The notes under the pieces: model-generated
What the model saw: only the letters and a program-made list of their open reading frames with translations
Database searches by the model: none
What the model was told of the DNA's origin: nothing
Program-made: the position numbers and the translations under genes
Part shown: positions 58,106-64,000 of the stretch, piece by piece
Numbering within the stretch: position 1 is the stretch's first letter
Layout of the letters: the number at the start of each line of letters is the position of its first letter
From: JANXZS01 sp963797255
GTDB taxonomy: Bacteria > Acidobacteriota > Terriglobia > Terriglobales > Acidobacteriaceae
Length of the DNA stretch: 64,000 nucleotides
Direction of reading: 5' to 3'
Assembly: GCA_963797255.1 (NCBI GenBank)
Contig: CAWCOV010000015.1
Coordinates: 1-64,000 of the forward strand

Positions 58106-59269
58106 CTAGTTCTCCGTCAACGCGGCGAGTATTTCCTTTTTGACGCCTGCGCGGGCCGGGACAAATCCGCCAGCAAGGCCAAGCAACGTCGCAAACGTGA
58201 GGCCAGTAATGGCCGTCGTCAACCCAACATGAAAGCGGAACTGTATTTCACTGAATGTTGCGAAGTTGCCTATGCCAGTCGTGATGTAGTTCAAAGGAAT
58301 ACTGGCGATACAAGCGACGATGCCCGCCATCAATGCGAGCAGTAGAGACTCGATCATGAAGCTGAGCATGATATGGAAGCGTGAAAACCCAAGAGTTCTG
58401 AGAGTGCCGATTTCGCGGCCTCGCCGTGCTACTGCGGCATACATAGTATTCATCGCAGCGAAGCTACTCCCCACTCCCATGATGAGAGCGATAAAGATGC
58501 CGCTGGCTTCCAGCAGAGCCCCGGAAGAGGTCTGTTTTGCGTAATACTCTTTTTCGGAAGTAGCAGATAGCTCGAGGCTACGGTTGTCGCCGATAGCGGC
58601 AATCAATTTGGACATCGCGGCAACATCTGTCGTGCGCAAAAGGATGGAACTGAGCGAAGCCTGGCGGTTGTAATCGGCGCTCATCTGATTCACATCACCC
58701 CATATTTCGCTGTTCAACGCGGAGTCGCCGCCATCCATCACTCCGACGATCTGCCAGCTGCCTCGTCCAAAGTTCAGGCGATGGCCAATTGCGGCATCGG
58801 GATAGCGCGCAGCGATCGATTTGCCTACCACCACTTCCCGTTGTCCAGCCTGGAACCAGCGCCCATTCGTCAGGGGAGCATCGCGCATATCTACACCCAC
58901 GCGCGACAAGCCCCGGAGCGTGACATTCATCCCTCGCGCGAGTTTGGGGCTTGGGAGGTTAATTACAGTGACCATCTCCACAGATGCCAATGGCGCGCCG
59001 TTTGCATCTTTTGCGACACCGGGAAGAGCCTGCAACTGGGCGAGGGATTCGGGTGTAACCGCGCTAGCAAGCTCCGAGGTGCTGCCCTTTCGCAGCACCA
59101 GGATTTGAAGAGGATTCCCCGTGTTTGTGAAAGCCTTTCGCAGACCTTCGACGAGAGCAAGGGACGCTATCAGTACAAAGACCGTCATGGCGATGCCCAA
59201 TACCGTCATCAGAGTCGTCGTCTTCCGGACGATGAGGTTTCGCCAGCTGTATCGTAGTGGAATCTTCAT
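58106..59269 (-). CDS. ABC transporter permease, FtsX/MacB type
   Basis: A 387-aa inner-membrane permease: N-terminal helix (TTTLMTVLGIAMTVFVLIASLAL), MacB-like periplasmic domain (about 45-250), and three C-terminal helices with the FtsX core ARRGREIGTLRTLGFSRFHIMLSFMIESLLLALMAGIVACIASIPLNYI. It pairs with the second permease upstream, 4 bases away, as a heterodimer. The start at 59269 (MKIPLRYSWRNLIVRK) is set by the preceding gene's stop and the family start. Confidence 0.92.
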   Translation of the reverse strand: MKIPLRYSWRNLIVRKTTTLMTVLGIAMTVFVLIASLALVEGLRKAFTNTGNPLQILVLRKGSTSELASAVTPESLAQLQALPGVAKDANGAPLASVEMVTVINLPSPKLARGMNVTLRGLSRVGVDMRDAPLTNGRWFQAGQREVVVGKSIAARYPDAAIGHRLNFGRGSWQIVGVMDGGDSALNSEIWGDVNQMSADYNRQASLSSILLRTTDVAAMSKLIAAIGDNRSLELSATSEKEYYAKQTSSGALLEASGIFIALIMGVGSSFAAMNTMYAAVARRGREIGTLRTLGFSRFHIMLSFMIESLLLALMAGIVACIASIPLNYITTGIGNFATFSEIQFRFHVGLTTAITGLTFATLLGLAGGFVPARAGVKKEILAALTEN

Positions 59270-59273
59270 GTGT

Positions 59274-60464
59274 TTATCCGGTGTATGCCAATGCATCGAG
59301 AATGGCGGTTTGCGCTGCGTTTCGTGCAGGAATGGCCGCACTGATTGTCACGACGACAACCGCAGAGGCCAAGGTGAGTAACACCGGCAGCGGAGACATG
59401 GAAAGCACGCTCAGGGTTCGGAATGCAGTTTGCGAATGAGCCGCGTGCGCCAGAGCGAGGCATAGGCCCTCCGCTGCAATGCATCCCGCAACTCCTCCAA
59501 CCAGGCCGATGAGAAGAGATTCACCGAGGATCATCTGGAGAATTTCAGACGAGGCAAAACCCAGAGTCTTGAGAATGCCTACCTCACGCGTACGCTCCCG
59601 CACAGACATGGAGATGGCAGTGGCCGATACGAGGACAATTGTGAACGTTACAGCTGAGCATATCGCGAGCATAAATACCTTCAAGTTGCCAAGGAACGAG
59701 ATGAAGCTCAGCATGAAGGCGCGTTCGTTCTCCGTCAGGGTTGGAGCAGGCGATTCGGCGAATGTTTTATCGATCGCTGCGGCGACGGTGGCGACGTCTT
59801 CTTTCGAGGACGCCTCGACGTGATACTGCTGGGTCATGCCCCGACGTCTATCAGATGCCGAGAGACTGTCTTCCAAATAGTCGTGGTTGAAGTAGATTGT
59901 CTCTCCATACCCTTCGTTGGAAGCGTCGTAGACACCAACGAGAGTCAGTTCCAGCGTGAGGGCAGGTGTCGACGTCGCATTCACGACGATGATTCGCTCT
60001 CCAGGCTGCCAGTGCAGCTTTTCGGCAAGGTCGCGTGTTGCGATGGCCGCAGTCTTCTGGGTCAGGAACGCTTGCTGCTCCTGGCCGGACAAATGAATCT
60101 CGGGATGGACCATGAGAAAAGATTGCGGTTCGATTGCGAACTGCGCAAAATGATTCTTCGGATCGCCGGGGTCCTTATAGGTTCCGCCAAACCAGCGCAG
60201 ACTAGTAACCGCTTTGACACCCGGAATCTTGCGAATCCTTTCTTCAAACGACGCAGGCAGTTCCTGAGTAAGGGAAACCTTGTGATGGACGATCAGGCGC
60301 AGCGCGGTGGCTGGAGTCTCTTCTCCGCCAATAAAAAGTACCTGGTAAAGTGCGAAGATCAACCCGAGCACACAGAGTGAGGTCGCCATGCTGGCTGCCG
60401 TAAGAACGCTCCGGCGCTTGTTGCGAGCTGCGTTTTTCAGAATCAACGAGAGAGAATTGCGCAT
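59274..60464 (-). CDS. ABC transporter permease, FtsX/MacB type
   Basis: A 396-aa permease paralogous to the next gene: ILKNAARNKRRSVLTAASMATSLCVLGLIFAL, periplasmic domain (about 50-260), FtsX core VRERTREVGILKTLGFASSEILQMILGESLLIGLVGGVAGCIAAEGL and two further helices. The ATG at 60464 is preceded by ACAGGTG; an in-frame GTG at 60488 would add eight residues. It lies between the Spy-like gene and the second permease in one operon. Confidence 0.91.
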   Translation of the reverse strand: MRNSLSLILKNAARNKRRSVLTAASMATSLCVLGLIFALYQVLFIGGEETPATALRLIVHHKVSLTQELPASFEERIRKIPGVKAVTSLRWFGGTYKDPGDPKNHFAQFAIEPQSFLMVHPEIHLSGQEQQAFLTQKTAAIATRDLAEKLHWQPGERIIVVNATSTPALTLELTLVGVYDASNEGYGETIYFNHDYLEDSLSASDRRRGMTQQYHVEASSKEDVATVAAAIDKTFAESPAPTLTENERAFMLSFISFLGNLKVFMLAICSAVTFTIVLVSATAISMSVRERTREVGILKTLGFASSEILQMILGESLLIGLVGGVAGCIAAEGLCLALAHAAHSQTAFRTLSVLSMSPLPVLLTLASAVVVVTISAAIPARNAAQTAILDALAYTG

Positions 60465-60491
60465 GGTTGCACCTGTTATTCGATTCACGAG

Positions 60492-60974
60492 CTACTGCCT
60501 TTGTTTGTCGAATCGCGCGACGGCATGGTCCATCCTGTCCAGCCAGCGTTCCTGAAGCTTATCCGCGGATTGACGCTGCTGCTCGTTCAGAACGGTGGTA
60601 TAGACACGCGATTTGAAACGCTCTTTCTCCATGAGTAGCTTCGAAAAAGTATTGCCTTCCGCGGCCGCAATCGCTTGCACCCTGCCCTCATCGAAGTTCC
60701 CAGCGGCAGTCGCATCCGCCAGTTGGTGCATTCCGCCGGTCAAGTCTTTTAGGAGAGCTGATATTGTGGGGCGCTCTTCTATCCATATCGACCGGACCTG
60801 GGAGACCTGGGCATCACTCATCTTGAGCTGATAGGCAACAAAGCCCAGCGGTCCTGCATGGTGCCATCCGTGACCGCACCAGCCGTGACCTCTCCTAGAG
60901 CCCGCCCATGCGACAGTTACGACAAGGGCTATTACAACCAATCCAACTACGGTCCAAAGTGCTCTACGTTTCAT
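60492..60974 (-). CDS. Spy/CpxP-like periplasmic stress protein
   Basis: A 160-aa protein with a signal anchor (WTVVGLVVIALVVTVAWA), a His-rich segment (RRGHGWCGHGWHHAG) and a Spy/CpxP-type helical domain (LKMSDAQVSQVRSIWIEERPTISALLKDL, RVYTTVLNEQQRQSADKLQERW, an LTxxQ-like motif). In other bacteria such proteins are periplasmic chaperones or metal-resistance sensors that inhibit CpxA. It heads the exporter operon and is divergent from a CpxR/CpxA-like pair, which fits that role. GAGGTG lies upstream of the ATG at 60974. Confidence 0.85.
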   Translation of the reverse strand: MKRRALWTVVGLVVIALVVTVAWAGSRRGHGWCGHGWHHAGPLGFVAYQLKMSDAQVSQVRSIWIEERPTISALLKDLTGGMHQLADATAAGNFDEGRVQAIAAAEGNTFSKLLMEKERFKSRVYTTVLNEQQRQSADKLQERWLDRMDHAVARFDKQRQ

Positions 60975-61041
60975 CGGTACACCTCGCAATTTGAGTACAA
61001 CACCGCGAAATGGACCGTGCGATAAAGATTGGTCAGGGAAT

Positions 61042-61056
61042 GTAAAGGTAGGTAAA
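61042..61056. promoter_or_regulatory. CpxR-type box GTAAA-N5-GTAAA
   Basis: GTAAA (61042-61046), five bases GGTAG, GTAAA (61052-61056). This equals the Escherichia coli CpxR consensus. It lies in the 142-bp gap between the divergent Spy-like gene (start 60974) and response-regulator gene (start 61117), where it could control both. TAAAGATTG also repeats at 61023 and 61053. Confidence 0.6.
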
Positions 61057-61116
61057 GATTGTGCACGGTGCGGCCGCCGCGGCTACTATCTGGAGAAGAA
61101 CGGAACGACCGACCAT

Positions 61117-61812
61117 ATGATCCGCCTGCTGATTGTCGATGACGATACCGAGCTTTGCTCACTGCTCGCCGAACGCCTTGGGGAGGACGGCTTCGTTCTT
61201 CACGCGGCTCACGATGGCCAGCGTGGGCTGGAACTGGCAAGCTCCGGCGAGTACTCGCTTGTCATTCTGGACGTGATGCTGCCGCGCATGGGCGGCATGG
61301 AACTCCTCAAGGCCTTGCGCTCGCGGTCGTCCGTTCCCGTGTTGATGCTGACAGCCCGCGGAGACGAAATCGACCGCATCATCGGCCTGGAGGTTGGAGC
61401 CGACGACTATCTCCCGAAGCCGTTTAACCCGCGCGAGCTCGTCGCCCGCATCAGGGCGATACTGCGTCGATTGGACGAGCGGCGTGCTGGGCCTGACCGC
61501 TTCACGTCGGGAGACATCACAATCGACATAGCCGTGCGAGAGGCCTCGATCGACGGAAACCCGCTTCATCTCACTACCATTGAGTTTGCCCTGCTCGAGG
61601 TTCTGGTCCGAAATGCAGGCCGCGCACTCAGCCGAGAATACTTGACCGATACTGCCCTGGGGAGAAAACTGGGCGCATTCGATCGCACGATCGACGTCCA
61701 TATCAGCAATCTAAGAAAGAAGCTGGACGCCCATCGCGGCCTCGAACATATAAAGACCATACGCGGCAGTGGCTATCTACTCGCGCCACGCCGTGCGAAC
61801 GAGGAACACTGA
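61117..61812 (+). CDS. OmpR/CpxR-type response regulator
   Basis: A 231-aa regulator: receiver with acidic cluster LLIVDDDTELC, phospho-acceptor Asp52 in LVILDVMLPRMGG, Thr in MLTARG and Lys in DDYLPKPFNPREL; then a winged helix with TTIEFALLEVLVRNAGRALSREYL and RTIDVHISNLRKKL and KTIRGSGYLL. The start at 61117 (MIRLLIVDDD) is the family start; earlier in-frame codons are not similar. It is followed after two bases by its histidine kinase gene. Closest in type to CpxR, judged by the gene neighbourhood and the GTAAA box. Confidence 0.93.
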   Translation: MIRLLIVDDDTELCSLLAERLGEDGFVLHAAHDGQRGLELASSGEYSLVILDVMLPRMGGMELLKALRSRSSVPVLMLTARGDEIDRIIGLEVGADDYLPKPFNPRELVARIRAILRRLDERRAGPDRFTSGDITIDIAVREASIDGNPLHLTTIEFALLEVLVRNAGRALSREYLTDTALGRKLGAFDRTIDVHISNLRKKLDAHRGLEHIKTIRGSGYLLAPRRANEEH

Positions 61813-61814
61813 GT

Positions 61815-63191
61815 ATGCGGCATCTCTTCGTCAAGATTTTTCTCTGGTTTTGGGCGACCGTAATCCTGACTGGAATATCGCTCGTATTGGCCTTTTTTTT
61901 GCAATCCGCGAACGTGCCTTCCCGTTGGCATGCGGGATTTGAAGATACAGCAAGGTATTTTGGAACGGCCGCTGCTGGCGCGTTCGAACAAGGCGGTGCA
62001 TCTGCCGCATCCGAGTACATCCAGCGCCTCTCCGAGGACGCTCATATCCACGGTTGTCTCTTCGATAATGCAGGCCATCCATTGGCCGGAGAATATTGCG
62101 CGGAGTTCAAGGCGATGGGCGCACACATCGCCAACGGCAAGCCATCGGATTACGTTATGCAGCGTGGCCTGGCAAGAATGGCTGTTCCCGTCAAGGGTCC
62201 GGGTGGGCACTCTTTCATCTACACATCTGAGCTGCTGGCGGGGCCGCGTGCCTTGGCCGGAGACCGCTCGGGCGCGGCGCCGATCCGCATTCTGGTGGCT
62301 CTATTGGTCTCCGGCGCCGTCTGCTACTTTCTCACTCGCTATCTAACGACTCCCATTCTCCGTCTACGTTCGGCGGCGCAGAAGATTGCGGCTGGCGAAT
62401 TGAGTGTTCGCGCCGAACCCCGGATGGAACTGCGCCGGGATGAACTCGGCGACCTGGTGCGCGACTTCAATCGAATGGCAGACAAAACGGAACATCTCAT
62501 TTCCAGCCAGCGCCAGCTGCTGTATGACGTCTCTCATGAGCTTCGATCGCCGTTGGCGCGAGTGAATGTTGCCTTGGACCTGGTGCGAGGGCGGGTGCGC
62601 GATGATCCTGCTCTGGATCGCATTGGGATCGATCTGCAAAGGCTCAACGAAATGATCGGGCGGCTATTGACCGTCGCAAAGCTCGAGGCGATTTCCACGC
62701 TTCAAAGCCCGATCCGAGTCGATCTGTCCGAACTTGTCTCAAGCATCGTCAGCGACGCTGATTTCGAGGCCCAGGAAAGAGGCAGCCGCGTCGAAATAGT
62801 GCAAGCCGCGAATGTAATCATCTTGGGCGATCTAAATCTCCTGCGGAGCGCGATCGAAAACATTCTTCGCAACGCAGTCCGGTTCACTCGAAGTGGAATG
62901 GCAGTCGAAGTAGTACTCCGAACCAGCGGGTTGACGAGCGCTGATGAAGCAATCATCTCCATCCGCGATCACGGCCCGGGCGTGCCCGATCAGGAGTTGG
63001 CAAATATCTTCAGGCCTTTCTATCGGGTGACTGAGGCGCGAACTCGCGACACTGGAGGCGTGGGACTCGGATTGGCGATCACTGAAAGAGTGGTGCGCCT
63101 TCATGGAGGTCGCATTCGGGCAATGAATGAACCCGATGGCGGCTTGCTAGTGGAGATGATATTCCCAAGAGCGACCCGGATTGCAGAGTGA
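61815..63191 (+). CDS. CpxA-like sensor histidine kinase
   Basis: A 458-aa membrane kinase: helix one (IFLWFWATVILTGISLVLAFFL), periplasmic sensor of about 120 residues with two Cys (HIHGCLFD, EYCAEF), helix two (IRILVALLVSGAVCYFL), HAMP (RYLTTPILRLRSAAQKIAAGELSVRA), H-box DVSHELRSPLARVNVALDL with the phospho-His, N-box SAIENILRNAVRFTR, G-boxes DHGPGVPDQELANIFRPFYR and GGVGLGLAI. It should phosphorylate the upstream regulator. The SHELRSPLARV H-box is of the CpxA type. The two sensor Cys might form a disulfide (inference). Confidence 0.93.
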   Translation: MRHLFVKIFLWFWATVILTGISLVLAFFLQSANVPSRWHAGFEDTARYFGTAAAGAFEQGGASAASEYIQRLSEDAHIHGCLFDNAGHPLAGEYCAEFKAMGAHIANGKPSDYVMQRGLARMAVPVKGPGGHSFIYTSELLAGPRALAGDRSGAAPIRILVALLVSGAVCYFLTRYLTTPILRLRSAAQKIAAGELSVRAEPRMELRRDELGDLVRDFNRMADKTEHLISSQRQLLYDVSHELRSPLARVNVALDLVRGRVRDDPALDRIGIDLQRLNEMIGRLLTVAKLEAISTLQSPIRVDLSELVSSIVSDADFEAQERGSRVEIVQAANVIILGDLNLLRSAIENILRNAVRFTRSGMAVEVVLRTSGLTSADEAIISIRDHGPGVPDQELANIFRPFYRVTEARTRDTGGVGLGLAITERVVRLHGGRIRAMNEPDGGLLVEMIFPRATRIAE

Positions 63192-63313
63192 AAATGTTGG
63201 CTCCACGACTCGGACGCGCCCAATGCAGTTCACGGAGCATTTGTTGACATGGCTCGAATGTGTGGTGTGGCGAGTTTTCTTACGAGAGGCTCATGTAAAG
63301 CACTGTCGTATTT

Positions 63314-64000
63314 TTAATCCTTTTCTCTTTTGGGATGAGCCACAAGATCCGCGACCGCCTCTTTCAATTCTTTCTCACCAACAGCATCGGCGGGAAGCGA
63401 CTTGGACTGAAAAGCGGGCAGCAGGTGGTCCCAGATCGCGTCCAATTCGCCTTGCATGTTGCCGGTATCAGCCGTGATCGCAATGACTACATCCTGATCG
63501 GGCATCACAACGATGAACTGGCCACCCGCTCCGTCGGCGCGATAGGCGTTATGACGGCATCTCCAGAATTGAAAGCCATACCCCTCTGTCCAATCTGGGC
63601 CTATCTGCGCGTGGCCTTCATTTTCGTTCGATATTTGCTTAGAGGTGGCCTCGTCAACCCACCTGCGGGGAATCAACTGCTTGCCATTCCATTTCCCCTT
63701 TTGCAGATAGAGCTGACCGAACTTGGCGATATCTTCGGTGCGAAGATAGAGCCCATAGCCGCCTAGTGAGTTGCCCTCTGGGCTCTCGTCCCACCGAGGA
63801 TTCTCGATCCCTAGCGGCTCGAATAGGCGTGGCTTGAGATATTCGAGCGTGGTATGGCCGGTCACCTTGGTGACGATGGCCGATAGAACATAACTACCCA
63901 TCGTGTTGTAGAGAAAGTGCGTGCCGGGTCGGTGAGGAACAGGCTGAGCGAGGAATTGCTTCACTGAAGGCCCACCGCCGACCGCCTTTGGCTCGACATC
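63314..64000 (-). CDS. Serine hydrolase (beta-lactamase family), 5' end outside window
   Basis: C-terminal 229 residues of a class C beta-lactamase/PBP-like serine hydrolase. FLYNTMGSYVLSAIVTKVTG contains the conserved Tyr motif; LFEPLGIENPRW, GGYGLYLRTEDIAKFGQLYLQKGKWNGKQLIP and ADGAGGQFIVVMPDQDVVIAITAD follow. The nucleophile SxxK lies beyond the window edge. The frame is open through 64000, so the ATG near 63964 is not the start. Probably a secreted esterase-type enzyme; no neighbour on its strand. Confidence 0.85.
   Translation of the reverse strand, partial: DVEPKAVGGGPSVKQFLAQPVPHRPGTHFLYNTMGSYVLSAIVTKVTGHTTLEYLKPRLFEPLGIENPRWDESPEGNSLGGYGLYLRTEDIAKFGQLYLQKGKWNGKQLIPRRWVDEATSKQISNENEGHAQIGPDWTEGYGFQFWRCRHNAYRADGAGGQFIVVMPDQDVVIAITADTGNMQGELDAIWDHLLPAFQSKSLPADAVGEKELKEAVADLVAHPKREKD

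Noticed and set aside
1..64000. CRISPR array, prophage or insertion sequence
   Set aside because: No regularly spaced repeats, phage structural genes, transposase or integrase reading was found on either strand.

Overview
The window looks like a chromosomal segment of an acidobacterium (Acidobacteriota, probably class Terriglobia). The evidence is the gene content: a large Oar-like TonB receptor with a carboxypeptidase-type N-terminal domain, two PadR plus duplicated-permease (ADOP) pairs, VCBS/FG-GAP and SBBP surface proteins, a Gly-rich Ig-like surface-protein tail, a membrane LuxR/DUF4199 pair and many Tat-exported glycoside hydrolases. No species can be named from sequence reading alone.

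Layout. 0.4-10.5 kb is a decayed carbohydrate-utilisation cluster: TonB receptor with about seven frame changes, a GH31 gene with an amber stop, an intact TPR protein, two truncated GH29 fucosidase genes joined tail to tail in opposite orientation, and a carboxylesterase fragment. Two roughly 180-bp direct repeats, each ending in the 3' half of a tRNA-Arg(CCU), lie at 10.7 and 36.7 kb. They bracket apaG, a frameshifted serine hydrolase, a frameshifted GH101-like gene, DinB, a GMC oxidoreductase/gluconate-dehydrogenase-subunit-3/VCBS operon, a LarA-like enzyme, htpG, SBBP and SnoaL-like proteins, a truncated O-methyltransferase, an intact GH31 paralogue, a SulP permease, an AI-2E-family permease and a three-gene operon of two serine proteases and a LuxR regulator.

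37-55 kb holds a DUF6321-like protein, a small membrane protein, an intact PadR/ADOP pair, a frameshifted VCBS protein, a surface-protein remnant, a decayed paoABC-type molybdenum aldehyde dehydrogenase operon, a SAM methyltransferase, the LuxR/DUF4199 pair, an ECHDC3-like enoyl-CoA hydratase homologue and a second PadR/ADOP pair with a broken permease. 55-64 kb holds an N-terminally eroded metallo-beta-lactamase-fold protein, a Spy/permease/permease/adaptor/ATPase export operon divergent from a CpxR/CpxA-like two-component system with a CpxR-type box between them, and the 3' part of a serine hydrolase at the edge.

Most striking signal: the protease-protease-regulator operon (34.2-36.3 kb). 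Both proteases keep a complete His-Asp-Ser triad but show no signal peptide. The LuxR protein has a degenerate receiver without the acidic pair or the conserved Lys. The Shine-Dalgarno sequence of the first gene lies inside a 14-bp hairpin three bases before the ATG, like an RNA thermometer or translational switch. Together these suggest a cytoplasmic protein-quality or stress-response module with translational control; this is inference.

Caveat: about a third of the genes carry frameshifts, stops or truncations. Long neighbours (htpG, GMC, SulP, GH31-2, ADOP-1) are intact, so real gene decay is likely, but single-base assembly errors cannot be excluded by reading.
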